DNA from: Chelonoidis abingdonii
Taxonomy: Eukaryota; Chordata; Testudines; Testudinidae
Assembly: GCF_003597395.2 (NCBI RefSeq)
Contig: NC_133773.1
Location: 64,759,730-64,823,729 of the forward strand
Length of the DNA: 64,000 nt
Direction: 5' to 3'
In this document: piece after piece, positions 36,583-50,361 of the stretch
Position numbering within the stretch: the first letter of the stretch is position 1
Layout of the letters: the number at the start of each line of letters is the position of its first letter
The notes under the pieces: model-generated
What the model was told of the DNA's origin: nothing
The model's input: the letters and a program-made list of their open reading frames with translations, nothing else
Databases searched by the model: none
Translations under genes and position numbers: made by a program

Positions 36583-36668
36583 GGGCCAGATCCTCTGAGT
36601 GCAAACTGGACTATCTGCATAGATATCAGTGGAACACCACCTATTTACACCAGCTGAGGAGCTGGCCC
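36583..36668. mobile_element. 86-bp palindromic MITE (gggccagatcctc family)
   Basis: Left end GGGCCAGATCCTC and, inverted, right end GGGCCAGCTCCTCAGCTGG enclose a short non-coding interior. A sibling lies at 52099-52172. Confidence 0.7.
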
Positions 36669-36789
36669 CTTGTGTAGTCATTTACAACTCTGAAAGACAT
36701 AGTAGAGAATGATGCCACACAGTCCCTTGCCATGTGCTGTATCTGAATGTTACAATCAAGCCCATAATTTGCTGTTTAAAAATTACAAG

Positions 36790-37078
36790 TGATTGGCCTA
36801 CACTTAGTGATAGCTCAACATAGCTAAGCCAGTCAGGGTGGAAAAAGCACACCCCTGATTGTCATAGTTATACCAGCCTAACCCCTGTGCAGACACAGCT
36901 ATGCTGATGGACCAGTGCTTCTATTGATGTTGCTAATTTTATTTGAGGAGGTGTTCCTACTGACTGTGGGAGGGAGGAACCCTTAAGTGGTGTAGGTTGT
37001 GTAAACTACTGGGTTATAGCAGCATAGCTGTGGCACCATAGCTAGCTAGTATAAGCTCATAGTGTAGATATAGCCAAA
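36790..37078. mobile_element. Decayed small DNA element
   Basis: The left part 'ggcctacacttagtgatagc' and the right part 'tcatagtgtagatatagcca' are inverted relatives of the (a/t)GTCTACACTA-type ends seen in other MITEs here. Decay prevents exact ends or a target duplication from being set. Confidence 0.45.
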
Positions 37079-37079
37079 T

Positions 37080-38374
37080 AATCCTGGAGATCTGGCCCTC
37101 ACAGAATAGACCATGGGGCCTGCCCAGAAACTGTATTGAGTGAAGACTAGGGACAGGGAAAGACTAGGATGAGTGTGGATCCTAAGAAGCTAGCAGATGA
37201 TGTCAGGGTCTCCACAGCAGCCATCCCCCTGTCCCCCTCACACACACTCATCCTGCTCCCTGGCAGAATGGCTGCCAGTGGTTCCATAGGCCACAGAGTT
37301 CTGGTCCTGCTGATCTTAAAAAGTTTAACATCCTCATTAGTTACTAATGAGCTGAAGGTAGTTCCTCGTGTGACATGAATATAACATCCTACTTTACTCA
37401 AACGTCTGCAGGGCTAGTGTGAAGATCATATGTGATATCCCATGCCCCATTCAGTTCAGTCACTCCCTAGTCACTTAGTTCCCACTCCCCACAGAGGCAG
37501 TGAGGGGAAATCCATATTTAGAGAATCCCTTCCACACATAGTGGCTGGGGAGGACAATCTATCTTCCCATGCACATTTTTAATTCTTATACCTTTACACT
37601 TGTAAAGCATAGTATTTAAATCACTTTCACAATTTCAGACTTCCTCATGAATTTGTTTGAACTCTATCATCAGAGTATCAGGATCATATAAAAATACTTT
37701 CACGCTGTGATAATCCTAATTCTGCTTTATTGCTCTGGGAAGAGCACTTTCATCTAGGCAGGGGTCCTTAATTCAATCACTTTACGGTCACTCAAGTTTG
37801 TCAACTAGCATTTATCAGTAAATTATAAAAATGCATCCAAAGTTAGAAATTCTAATAATAATCAGTTGTTTAAACATCAATTCAAAATGCAATTTCCCCA
37901 GATTATTAATACAAAATATCTACTTTTGTGCATGTGCACATACAAAATGTGACATTAACAAACCCTCAATATACACACCAATGATTTAATAATGTCCTTT
38001 ACTTTCTTCTGAAATGCATCCCGTAGTTATAACCAAAGATACTTAATTTACCTTTTTTCTTCAAGTTTACCAAACTGTTGTGTTAAACCATAAACTAAGG
38101 TAAATATTTCAGGATTCTAATTCTCTAATGTATCAAGCCAAGCTATGATTTTTTTTCTGATTATCTGACACTAAAGCTATTTAAGTATTCAATGCTTTGC
38201 TACATCCTGCCCGGAACACACTTCCTTAACTTTGCCTCTGCATGTTCACTACCACTTCCCATTTAAGCTGTAATGGACTGGTCTCAGTTCGTATAATGAA
38301 GGTTTTTTCCCTCTTCCTGCCCCCGCTACATTGCACATAACAAATGCCGAGGTCTCAGCACTGTTTAATAATCA
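37080..38374. other. No recognised feature
   Basis: Intergenic sequence; open frames of 60-84 codons at 37147-37401 have no domain. Confidence 0.5.
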
Positions 38375-38382
38375 CTTTGGAG

Positions 38383-38533
38383 CAGAGCTAGTGCTAGGCA
38401 TAAGAAGACTAAGCAATTGCTTAGGGCCCAGAGCTGCTCAAGGGGGCTCCTTATTAATTATTAGTATGTGTTTGGGGGCAGGGGGGACAAAATATTCCTA
38501 CTTAGGGCCCTCAATGGGCTAGTACTAGCACTG
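38383..38533. mobile_element. hAT-type MITE (151 bp) with 8-bp target duplication
   Basis: Ends CAGAGCTAGTGCTAGGCA and, inverted, CAGTGCTAGTACTAGCC. Flanks CTTTGGAG (38375-38382) and CTTAGGAG (38534-38541) match in 7 of 8 positions. 8-bp duplications and CAG-starting ends are typical of hAT elements. Confidence 0.8.
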
Positions 38534-38887
38534 CTTAGGAGGAAGAGCATTTAGTCATTAGGCACAAATAGCGCTAATCCTCACTAATAATGCCACAAGT
38601 GTCAGATGTATTGTAGATAGAATTCTGTGTGGCTGAAGTACAACAGCATGCAGTGCAAGCTGTAACCACCATGGAACTTCTGGTGTGCCTCAAGCTGTTC
38701 CAGATCTTGGAGGCTGCAGTACACTTGCATTCTGTGAGTGGCTACTGGCACTTAATTTACATAGCATTCAACTGCATACCTCAAAATGTAAGGACCCAAC
38801 AGTTCCTATTGAAGTGAATGGGAGTTTTACTATTCAAAATCAGTCTGTATGGGGATCAACCAAACACTCACACATCTCACTCACACT

Positions 38888-38965
38888 AGATCTGTTAGTC
38901 TACAAGGTGCCACAGGACTCTTTGATGTTTTTTACAGATCCAGACTAACAGGCTACCCCTCTGAT
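38888..38965 (+). mobile_element. 78-bp Penelope-like 3' tail with 9-bp target duplication
   Basis: Contains 'tctgttagtctacaaggtgc' and 'acagatccagactaacaggc', the same tail as the 19018 element. Exact ACTCACACT repeats flank it (38879-38887 and 38966-38974). Confidence 0.85.
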
Positions 38966-38974
38966 ACTCACACT

Positions 38975-41900
38975 TCTGTATCTCTTCTTTGTTTTTTATA
39001 CACTTAAAAGTCACTTCTAAACAAACATCTACCCCCCCCCAAAGCTTGTAAATGATTCCTAGGACAAGATAAAGCTTAAAATTAAATAACATTGGTAGAA
39101 ATGCTGATAGATGAAATCTCTTGGGATTGTCAAACAGCACATGCTGTTTGATAATCATTATATAGCATTTGATATATCAACTTCTTGTTTTCTCCTGTTT
39201 GTTCCCATTATGTTCAGTCTGCGAGGGAAACCTTTCCTGACTCTTGGAAGTTTGTGTTGGCCCATCAGTTTTAATTTTTTATTTTATTTAGAAGCCCCAT
39301 GCTCACAATAAAACCTCATAGCACTGGCATACAATAGAAAGGAATAAGAATGTTGATGACAGAAGTGGCACCAGCAGGATCTCTGTTATTCTGAGCTACA
39401 AACTCTTCCAGTCTGAACTATAGCTTGTGTTTTTGTTTTTTTCCCCCCCTTGATTTCACCACCATCATATTGTCAGCTCCTCAGGGCTGGAATCTCATAC
39501 CTTAGATGTGTGGAAAAGCTACGCTCAGAAGTGGCAGGTAGGCAGGAAGTTTGCAATAGGTTATCAAAACTGAAGAGTTAATAAGAAACTTTTAAGGTCA
39601 AAAGACAAATGGTTTCTGAGTTTTTTGAAGTGCAGGTCTCTATTCCAACTCAGTCCACACTTTATCTACTGCTGACCTCATATCCATGGAAGGAAAGTTA
39701 GAAAAAAAATTAGGACTATCTATAATTCTAAAACTCCATAAGATATTAACAGCATGGTTTTCATTTTGTGTTCTCAAACTCAATAAATTAGATACCCATT
39801 TTTTCTAAGTAGGAGGTAGGACCCTATATAACCACCAGAATCAACTATAAAAATTCTAATGACCTTCACGGAAGTGTGATTGGGGCCTTAATGATAACTT
39901 CATTAATAACTTTGCTTCAGGACTTTTTCCCCCACAAAACTTACTTTTCACATCTAGAATCGGTAATGTTACGACAAACTAAACACACACAGTAGGCCAG
40001 ATCAAGCCACTAATTTCTTTTTGACAGGATTGTACCAATTGATTTAATTAAATGCTGCTTCAAAGTTGGTACTTTTTCTGTAAAAATAATTCAAGCTTGA
40101 AAATATTTGTGGAGAAGTATTGGAAGTTGAAAAATGGAATCCAGACAAAGAAAAGATCAGTCCAGCAGCAATCAATTGAAAACAAATGTTTTTGCATGCC
40201 TGTATAAGGCCATGGAAGCTGTAGATCAAGTTTGTAGGTTTGCAGGGGGCAGTTCTTTTCACTCCATTTTAGCTTTGCCAACCAGAATTATTTTCCATTT
40301 ATTTGAATCTTTGTTTGTAAGCTAATTCGAGTTCTTATTTTGTGAATACATGGCATACAGGAGAAAATGTTACAAAATGACTATACATGAATGATATTTG
40401 TGCTAAAGGCAATCTGAAGGTATACCAAAGAACTTTTTCTCACTTATTGTCCATGCACTGCAGCTTTCATTTGCTAAATTTCAAACTGGTAGGGAAAAAA
40501 ATTGTGGATACATTTTTAGGCTCAAATAATGTTTCTTGTTCTGAATTTCAGGGTCCTTTAATTGAGGTCTTCAAAGCAGTCTAGGGGATATGATCACACA
40601 TCTTCCATCCAAATTTAATTAAATTATTCTTCATTTAAGTAGTTATTATGACATCAAGTATGCCATCAATCTTTCACTGGCTGAAGTGTTCACTCCCTTA
40701 AAGGGAATTATTCAGTGTGGAAGGAGTTGCTATAAAATATCTGGACTTAGCAGATGAAAATATTGTCAGAGCTAGCAAAATTGTATTGGAGGCACTAGGA
40801 TTCAGGAATGAAGTTAGCCCCTAGTTCAATAGTTGCACTGAAACAGACAAACACTTCCAAAATTAAAAAAAATCAAGATTTCTTCCATTTAAATCATGTA
40901 GGCCCTCTTGAAAAGTGTACCCACAGTCATTAATAGACCTCTTTAACTTTGCAGTCTTTATTCTGACCTAGTTCCTTCCGTAGTAGTGACTAGGAAGGGT
41001 GCTTCACTGACTTTCTGAAGCATTTCAGTATTACTCCTTTATGTCTACTGTTGTCTAAATAGGGCGCTGACATTATTCAAAAAATGTACTGGGGTAAACT
41101 TTGGTGCCTATTTTCAAGATTCTGGTGTGCAGAATTTTTAATAAAGTAGGAAATGTGCACTTATAAATTTGGGATGAAATCCTATAGCAGAGTATAGATT
41201 ATTTAGGACCAAATTATGTCCAGTTACCATGTGTAAAGAGGGTACAGGACACAAGAAACCCCAACAAATTCACCTGCCTCTGTATCCAGGCAGTAGGCAA
41301 GCATAATCATAGTGTTGGCACCCTAGTTCTTGCAACACTATCATCCTGTAAGGGGACAAGGAGGAATGAGGAGAGAGAAGGGACCTGTTGCCCCCAATTT
41401 CCACACCAGCTTGGTGAGCTGGCCAGATGCAGGAGGAGAGTATTCTGCACTGTGCAGCTGGTACTGCAGCAGCCATACTGCTCCTGAGCCCTGCCTCAGG
41501 TACAATGCGTTCTGAAGACCATGCTGAGATGTAGCCTCCTAGCAAAATGGGGTCAGATCCATGACTGGGCTATTGCAATACAAATAATAATGAAAATAAA
41601 AGTAATTCATTTATAAAAAATTTGGCTAAAAAAAATTTCAATGAAAAATGGCCATTTAAAAAAAAATTGGAGACTCTTCTATGATAAGCTGAAAAGAAAT
41701 TCAAGTGGTGGTGGAAATAAGTCTTTTTAAAAAAATTAAGAATCTTTGTTTCTATACAAACTTTTAATTGAAAATAGTTATCTTATAAACAGCTATAGCT
41801 TTAAGCCTTGTTTTATTTCTCTGCACATTTTTTAAGGCCTAACATATGTCTGGGTCTGAAAGTACTGTTTGTATTGCTGTGTTCCTAAAAGCCGTGATTA

Positions 41901-43920
41901 AAATCAAGGCCCAATTGTGCAAGGTGCTGTGCAAATATAAGATGAGACAAACCTTGCTGAGAAGAATTGCTAAAGATCTTTATGGCTTTCAGTGATCTTA
42001 TTTCATAACGATGGTATTGGAAGTAAAAGAATGGCCTTGTCCAATCTTTAACCCTGCAGATGCTTGCTTGTTAAATGCAGGGTCTCCTTCACGTATTAGC
42101 TATGACTCTATCGGGGGCAAGATTGGACCCTGATTATTGCAAACTGACAGCTTGATACTGCAAACACCAGCCCATGCTTACACTTACTCCCATAAATAGT
42201 CCCACTGGAGTCAGGACTGGGGTGTTAGTAGTTCTTATATATGACTAATTTATTGTCAAATCTTTTCTATGCATACTAAGCTAATTACATTTCAAACTAC
42301 TGTGTGCAATGTCACACGAGCACAGAATGTTTTATTTTCTAACATTTTTCTTGTGTTATTCATATACACCAAATTGCTTGTACAGTTTTCCTGAGTAGCT
42401 TAGGTAGATTACTTATAAGAGTTCATAGTAAGACACTAAAGAGACCAAATTCTTATTTTAATTAGAGGATAAACTATAGTGTTTCATGTTTCAATGAATA
42501 CTTTGGTATTCTTATTCTCAGCATAACCTTTTTCATAACTCTATGCCACTGAGATGATGTGGAAGCAAATTTTTACTAACAATTTCCAGTTCTGCAACAC
42601 CATTTTAATCCTTTTAGAAGGAGGAAGATCCACAGGTTATTTGAATCTCTGGTTTTCTAACTTCATTTCAAGATAATGGTCTAAAGAGGTCAGTGCAGCC
42701 TGGATTTCTTACCCTCTTTCACTCTGCCAGGATGAGCTTCCTTGCTTTTGCAAATCTGTATTCTGAATTCTATGTAAAACTTGACTGAGTTTTAAGGAAA
42801 AAAATTAAACAATGCTGAAGTTAGTTTTTTTTTGGTCGCAAAACTGTCAGAGCTTTGTTGATCGGAATATTGCTGAAGGGTTGGGTAGGTTATAAAGTGT
42901 GTTGCCTAAAGAGGAAACTGATGCTGGCAGTTGTGGATATATTGAGCAATTGGTATTTTTGAGCAATCCTTGTTTGTTTTTTAGCTTATATGGTGATCTT
43001 TTGTGAGGATTCTATGGGCTGTGTGTTTGTTGCCTCTGTATGAGGCAAGGGGCCTGGATCAGTCATCTTTCTTTTTACAACCAGAAAGCAAAGAATACCA
43101 GCATATGTGTAATCATGCTGAAAAATATGTATCAGTTTACAAATTCAGTAACCTTAAAAAAAAAGTAATTTTACATTCATTTACCTATGTGGTTCAAGAA
43201 TATTTGTAATTTCAGTCAGTGATGGTGGAACTTTGGGGAAGTATGTGTGGGGTTGTTTTTTGTTTTTATTTATTTTATTTTTTTTAATCTTCTAACCTTC
43301 TCCCACCGTAACATTCCCCAGGCACACATCTTAACCACATGAATACAATTCCCAAAAGTCTAGTAGCACATTTCAGCTCATATCAAAAAAATTATGCTTG
43401 GCACTGTATCAAGGACTAATAAAATAATGACCCCTAGGACAGACTTCTCACTATGTCATTGCTGAAGAAAGGTCACAGAACTAGCCTCTAATTTAATGAA
43501 AGTCCAAGAGTTCATATTTTCTTCAGCTTAAAGATTCTTGACAATGAAGATGTCTACAGTACTTATGTCTGAAGATTTTCGCTGGTTCACTGTTTAACAA
43601 ATGAACAATTCCAACTGAATTTTAAGCTTTGAATAACCAATTACATGTTGATGTGATCTCTAATCAATAAACCTTTCTAGGAACATATGGACAAAACAAC
43701 TTTGAAAAGAGTACCATCTCAAAAGAAGGTACTCTCCAGAAGTTGTGGCCCTTCAAATAGAGGAAAACAAAATACATTGTCTGAAAGAATGACTTCCTAT
43801 GCTATTGGGAAATATTTTTTACCATTGAAAATGCATGATTATTTTAATGGAAGATATGTGGCTAATGCCTTTCCTTACATTCCTCCCTTCCCCCCTCTCC
43901 CCCAACTCATTTTTTGACAA
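38975..43920. other. About 5 kb intergenic DNA without recognised gene or clear repeat
   Basis: AT-rich, with short open frames of up to 91 codons and no domain. 41580-41760 has homopolymer-rich 'tttcaatgaaaaatggcc' type sequence similar in character to 60580-60700, possibly the same decayed repeat family. Confidence 0.45.
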
Positions 43921-44153
43921 TATAGGCTTCTGAAGTTGGATGGGCAAGGATCCATTGGCAATGGTTCATGTCAGCACTAATGACAGTGCATCACAGGATT
44001 TCTTACAGATAATGGATGACTTCAGGAAACTCAGATGTGTGCTGAAGAATGTCTAAACAGTCCTTGAAATCAGAAGGGAGAAGATTCTAGGTAAATGATG
44101 TATGCAAGGTGGAGGGTTGTGATTTTTGTGGAACACTGGTCCACCTCTTATAA

Positions 44154-44373
44154 CAGGGGTTCTCAAACTGGGGGTTGGGACTCTTCAGGGCGTCACAAGA
44201 TTATTACATGGGGGGTTGCGAGTTGTCAGCCTCCACCCTAAACCCCACTTTGCCTCCTGCATTTATAATGGTGTTAAATATATAAAGTGGTTTTTAATTC
44301 ATAAGAGGTGGGGCCGCAGTCAGAGGTTTGCTATGTGAAAGGGGTCACCAGTACAAAAGTTTGAGAACCATTG
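44154..44373. mobile_element. hAT (Charlie-like) MITE, 220 bp
   Basis: Starts CAGGGGTTCTCAAACTGG and ends AGTTTGAGAACCATTG, the well-known hAT terminal pattern. Flanks TCTTATAA and TTCTATAA are similar over 8 bp. It lies within the CR1 copy, so it is the later insertion. Confidence 0.85.
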
Positions 44374-46237
44374 TTCTATAAGGAATGGAGATGGTATTGC
44401 TTGAATAATCTACACCTCAGCAGAAAGGAAACCAACTTCATTGGGGACAGGCTGGCTAAGATTGTCAGGAGAGCATTATCCTAATAATGGAAGGGGAAGG
44501 TTAAAAGAAAGATATGAGCGCTCATTTAGCTGCAAATTGAGATGCTGAGAAAAATATTAATCAAGGAACAATATTCATGAAGAGAAGAAATTCTTTAATT
44601 GCCTATCCAATGGGGGGAGTCTAGCTAACAAATGAGGAGAATTAGAAATGCTCATTTATGAGCATAAATTTGATCTAGTTGGTTTTACAGAATCCAGGTG
44701 GGATGATTCTGATGATTAGCATGTTAAAATAAATGTTTATAATCTATTTAGGAAGGACTGCTGGGCAAAAGGCCTGAATGTCAAAAATGGTATTACCTTT
44801 TTCTGAGTCACTGGCCACCCAGAAGAAGATGCTCTTGAATGTTTATGGATCTATATCCTAACAGATAAAAGCAGAAGATGGTAAGTCTGTTTCAGACACC
44901 AACTAAATACTCCAACTCCTTACACCACTATGTATGTATAGGGGGAGAAAAGCTGCATGCCCATGGGGCACATGAATTTGAGCGTCATATGCTGGAGCTC
45001 TACTCCCAGTACTAAAAGATCCTTGCAATTTATAAATATTGTAGATGACCGTTTCCTAACTCAGAAAGTATTGCATCCACCACAGGGAAATTCTATATTA
45101 GATCTTGTCTTGACAGAGAAGCTGATCACAGAACTAAAAATTAATGGTAACTTCATTAGAAGTTATCATAACTTGATCACATTTACAATGTACAAGCAGA
45201 CTAAAGTCTAAAACAGCAATATACGCTTTAAAAGGGCCAGTTTCACAAAGCTGAAACAATTATGAGCCAAATCAGCTGGAAGGAAGAACTTAATCAGAAA
45301 AATGTGAATGGTAATTGGGAATCCTTTAAGAACCCTTTACTAGATGCCCCAAAAGCCACAACAGAGGGAGCACCATACTGGTTTAAAAATACTGACCTGG
45401 TTTAAAAGGGAACTGAAGGTAGCTGTTTACATATTTACATAATCTCTAATAATATGCACACAAATTGAAGAAAAAAGGCAACAGTAAGAAATATAAATCA
45501 GAAACTCAGAACTGTAGAAAACTGATAAGAGAAGCAAAGGGGCACAAGCACATCTGTGACCAGGAGAGTTAAGGACATACAGGAGTTTTAAAAGTGTATT
45601 CCAAACAAAAAGAATTGTATCAATGCTATCAATCCACTCCTAGATGGAAAATGTAGAATTATCAATAATAATGCAGACAAGGTAATGTTCAATAAATTTC
45701 TATTCTGTAGTAGGGAGTGGGAAACAGATATATTTTCTACTCTGACAGTAACTAAGGATAATATTAAACAGCAGATGCTAAAGTTAGGTACTTATCAATC
45801 AGCAGGTTCAGATAATTTAAGGCTGAGTTTTGAAAGGTCTGGCTGAGGAGCTTGCTGAACCAGTAATGATTGTCAGTAAGTCTTGGAACAATTGGAAAGT
45901 TCCAGAAGACTGGAAGAAAACTAATAGTGTGCCAGTGTTTTCTTTTTAAAGGTTAAATGGGATGACATAAGTAATTATGGGTCTGTCAGTCTGATGTTCG
46001 TCCCAGGAAAGATAATGGAGCAGCTGATACTGGACTCTATTAATAAAGAATTAAGGGAGGGTAATATAATTTAATCTTAATAGACATGGGTTTGTGGAAA
46101 ATAGATCCTGTCAAACAAACTTGATATCTGTTTTTGATGAGATTACAAGTTTGCTTGATAAAGGTATTAGTTAACTTAATATACTTAGACTCATGGGCAT
46201 TGACTCGGTGGGTGCTTTGGAGCTGGATCATCCCTGA

Positions 46238-46490
46238 GAGAAAAAAATCATAGAATATTAGGACTGGAAGAGAATTCAGGAGGTCAAAGCAGGGCCAACG
46301 TCAACTAAATCATCCCAGCCAGGGCTTTGTCAAGCCGGGCCTTAAAAACCTCTAAGGATGGAGATTCCACCACCTCCCTAGGTAACCCATTCCAATGCTT
46401 CATCACCCTCCTAGTGAAATAGTTTTTCTTAATATCCAACCTAGACTTCCCCGATCTCCTTCAACTTGAGACCATTGTGGTTGTGGTGGA
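46238..46490 (-). mobile_element. CR1 3' tail fragment, antisense, nested in the larger CR1
   Basis: Starts 'tcatagaatattaggactgg', the complement of the CR1 3' end, then continues with 'ggttgggccttaaa'-like and 'tttcttaatatccaaccta' blocks typical of the CR1 3' untranslated region. It is opposite in orientation to the surrounding CR1 and splits its reverse transcriptase. Confidence 0.85.
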
Positions 46491-47109
46491 TAATCAGCTG
46501 AACATAAGCTTGAAGTGTGACTCTGTGGCTAAAAGGGCTAATGTGATTGTTGGATGCCTCAAGGGGGGAATTTCTAGTAGAGAGGTTATTTTTACCTCTC
46601 TATTTGAGACTGCTGTGACTGCTTTTTGAATACTGTGTCCATTTCTGGTGTCAACAATTCAAGAACGATGATGGAAAATTGGAAAGGATTCAAAGAAGGG
46701 CCATGAGACTGATGAAAGCATTGCAAAACATGCATTATAGTGAGAGACTCAAGAAGCCTTATGTATTTAGCTTAACAAAGATAAGGTTAAGGGGTGACTT
46801 GATTAGTCTATGTCTATATGGCAGCAAATACTTGATAAGGGGGCTCTTCAATTTAGCAGAGAAAGATATAACATGATTCTGTGGCTGGAAGTTGAACCTA
46901 GACAAATTCAGGCTGGAAATAAAACATATAACACTAAATAATTAACCACTGGAAAAACTTACCAGGGTCATGGCGGATTCTCCAACACTAAAAATTTTCA
47001 ATCAAGATTGGATGTTTTTCTAAAAGATACGTGCTGTAGTAATTTTTCTGGGAGGTTCTATGGCCTACATAATCACAGTGGTCCTTTCTGGCTCTGGAAT
47101 ATATGAAAA

Positions 47110-48400
47110 AATGTTGACCTTAATGACTTAAAAGCATTGAAATGAGATGTAATTTCCATATGGAAATTCCTTGTCACCAGTTGGAGCCTCTTGTATCATT
47201 TATCCCTTGTTCTTGCACAGAAATGAGAAACTGTCAAGGAGAGATGATCTCTCTGGATCAAAGCTAAGAGTATACTAAATGCCTCATGGAAATGTGAAAT
47301 TGGTGGGACACATACATTTTGACATAATATGCAATCCATCTTAAATATATCCAGCTAAAACTATTCCTAACAGTAAGTAAAACTGCCTAGTGAATTATCT
47401 GAAGCAGAAGAATCATTTAGGAGTAGAGAAATCAAGGACGAATGGCTACTGAAGCAAAAAACAGTAAACTATTCTTAATGTCATTGAAAGAACAAAACTA
47501 ACCATTGTTAAAGTAGCATTTTTGAGCCAGAAAGCTTATCTGGGAATACAGTCTAGATATTAACCTGTTTTCCCTCTATGAGCTGTCTCAATAAGACTGA
47601 TTTTCTATGGAATGAGATTCAGCGGTATAGCCAGAAGAATCCTATTACACGAGTATCTTTAAACTCCCATGTTGTAGGCTGATGACATATCTTATCAGTA
47701 TGATGACAACTGTCTGAAGACATATGTTAGCCTAATAGCAATGATGTGCATGGGTGTCTTGACAAGAATTACTAAACTATTGTTGCTAAACTTTCTTGTT
47801 GGGGAAAAATTTGAGTTAATCTGCATTCTCATACCTCTTGGGTTTACCAAACAGCTAAACAATGTATTGAGCAAAAGCAAATAAGAAAGTGAATGGAATA
47901 CAAGTATATTAAATCATCGTGGGGCTTTGAAAAATAATGAGAGAGATCCCATGAGGCATTTTAAACAATCTGTGACCCATATAAATACCTGTGTTACATG
48001 CCTGCAAAACCCATTAGTCAGATCCTATGTTTCCATTTATCTAAAATTTGGCAATGTAAGCCTCTGAAATTCCATATCTTACCCCTGTGGAGCTCAGAAT
48101 GCTCAGGAGCTGAACTTTTCCTTACCCAGCTCAGAGTTCATGGACTGTATGATGGACATGGGACCATATTTTATATTGTCAGGGATTGAACAGAATTGAA
48201 TGTGAGCAGTGTACATTGCTTTGCCAACTGAGGGGAGGAACTCCACATAGACAACTTCTACATTGTTGTCGTAGAAGTCATACGTGCTCAGAGAGAGAGA
48301 GCATGTCTTGGACAGATTGAATGAAAGATAATGGAAAAAGGACATGTCCTCTAAGATGTACTGGTAGTGATTGTCCCAGCAATGAATATAAGTAACTCCA
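47110..48400. other. No recognised feature
   Basis: AT-rich intergenic sequence; open frames here are short and domain-free. Confidence 0.5.
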
Positions 48401-48404
48401 CTGA

Positions 48405-48506
48405 ATGGGGTGGTCTAGATATACTTAATCCTGCCTCAGAATGGGGGAAATGACTAGAACACTTCCTGAGTTCCCTTCCAACCCTCCACTTCTACAATTC
48501 TATGAA
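48405..48506 (+). mobile_element. CR1 3' end fragment
   Basis: Contains 'ttcctgagttcccttccaac' and ends 'acaattctatgaag', the canonical CR1 3' terminus. Only about 100 bp remains, a short 5'-truncated copy. Confidence 0.75.
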
Positions 48507-48773
48507 GTCAATGGTAATTGCCTGTATTCTGTGGGTGGAGGATAACGCACCATAAGTTATACTTTTATTTATAATCTATAGAAGATTCTCTACTTGAGAA
48601 AAGACACTTTAGCTGATAATTTAGAGTCTTGAAAGCAGTTTCTTTATTAGAACTGGATTCACATTATTATAGGAAGACTTGCAATTTCAAGGGTTGCAGG
48701 AAGAGATAATTCATGATACAGTGTTTTGTAAAAAGCATTACTTCTCTTGTATTTTTGCCTTGGTCAATGGAAG

Positions 48774-49013
48774 GATTCATAGATTCCAAGGCCAGTAGGG
48801 ACCTTTCTGACCATGTAGTCTGACTTGTATGCCACAGGCCACAGAACTCCCCGAAAATAATTTTTTAGAAAAACATCCAATCTTGATTTTAAAATTGTCA
48901 GTGAAAAAGAATCCACCACGACCCTTGGTAAATTCTTCTAATGGTTAATTACTCACTGTTAAAATTTATACTTTATTTCCAGTCTTAATTTGTCTAGTTT
49001 CAGTTTCCAGATA
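48774..49013 (-). mobile_element. CR1 3' end fragment, antisense
   Basis: Contains 'ttcatagattccaaggccag', 'aacatccaatcttgatttta' and 'tgtctagtttcagtttccag'. This is the complement of the same 3' sequence that ends the 43921-47105 copy. Confidence 0.85.
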
Positions 49014-50360
49014 TTGGATTACAGGATTAGTCAAGGACTGCAGTACAGAGTATATTCTCCATTGAGTCAACACGCCCTCCCTGTTCTCCCTCCCACCCAT
49101 TTTCAATTATAGGAAATCATTCTATTTTCCAAACATAGACATATTTTTAATTTTTTTTACTATTCCTGTCAATTGTAGAAGACAAAAGCAAAAACTATTT
49201 CTATTTGCATGTAAAAAGTCCTTCTCACTATAGAATATGCAAAATATTTGTTTCCAGCTCTGGAGCAAATTTCCTATGTGACACACTCTCTGCCTCAGTT
49301 ATCCCATCCGGAATGGGAGTGAGGGATGGGGGAATGACATTACTCTCCCCTGTCCAACAGGGATAGTTTGATCTTTCTGCCCTTCACAATTCTTATTCAT
49401 TGACACTTTATGATCAGTTCTTTAACTCGAGACTCATAAACAAGACAAAGTATTTGGGCAGGCAAGGATTTTTTTTTAAACCAGATACTGGAACTTTTCA
49501 TTTTTGAAAAGTAGACTGGGCTGACTCAGAGGCAGATGATGAACATCATCACCATTGCCATGTTTTTTCTCTGACATCCTTATAAATAGAGAACTGTTTA
49601 GTTTTCAAATAATGGCAATTTCTTAAACAGCTTATTGTTCCTGCCCTTGAAACGGTCTCCTGCCAACTGCAAGTCAGATGTTGTGGTGTAATGTGGTTTA
49701 TTTAAATGTATAGAGGAGGAACACAAACATTAAACACTAGGCCAACATTTCTAAACTGAGACAAACTAGGTACTATGCTCCTCCTTCTCTTCCCTTCCCA
49801 CCCCTTCCCCCAACTGCAGGGGAATCCTGTGTGCGATAGAACAGATATAATGGCTTTACCCTCATCCTCCCATCACAGCATCTAGCATAAGAGGCATGGT
49901 TGGAGCGCTGCTGTCTTTTGCCTATTCTCAGAAGCTGACAAGGATCCTTGGGGCTCAGGGCAACTGAGTAAACATTATTTAGCCCTAAGGCTGCTCTGAA
50001 TTATGTCAGAGGCTGGATCCAGGAGCAGATTTAAAGCCCCCTTTGCTCTGCACATTGTGTTCCTGTGCCAAGTGTAGCTTGGCTGGAAGAGCATATATTT
50101 AGGTTTTCAAAGTGCTATATAATCAATATATAATCACACAACCACAGTGACCCAAAGTCTGCCTCTAGTACTTTGTGTAATTCTATTACTTCAAAGGGAG
50201 TTACTTTTAATTTACACTGTTGTAACTGAACACAGATTTTGGCTTAGTATTTGGGCTTGTTTAAAATCATAGTCCCTGGTCTAATTACCACTAAAGTTGA
50301 TGGAAAACGAACTTTCATTGACTTCAGTGGAGTGGATTTGAATCCGTAAGAGAGACTGAG
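49014..50360. other. No recognised feature
   Basis: AT-rich intergenic sequence. Confidence 0.5.
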
Positions 50361-50361
50361 G

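Larger units (their letters stand above)
43921..47105 (+). mobile_element. CR1 LINE, long decayed copy
   Basis: Read on the plus strand, the order of blocks follows CR1 ORF2. 44957-45211 is part of the endonuclease (DDRFLTQKVLHPPQGNSILD then LVLTE). About 45790-46170 is the start of the reverse transcriptase, including a 'GFVENRSCQTN' block. 46494-46900 is the C-terminal region with the frame LERIQRRAMRLMKALQ. The 3' tail runs to 47105, ending 'ttctggctctggaatatatg'. Stops and frameshifts are frequent, so it is inactive. A hAT MITE (44154-44373) and an antisense CR1 tail (46238-46485) interrupt it. The 5' edge is uncertain. Confidence 0.85.
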
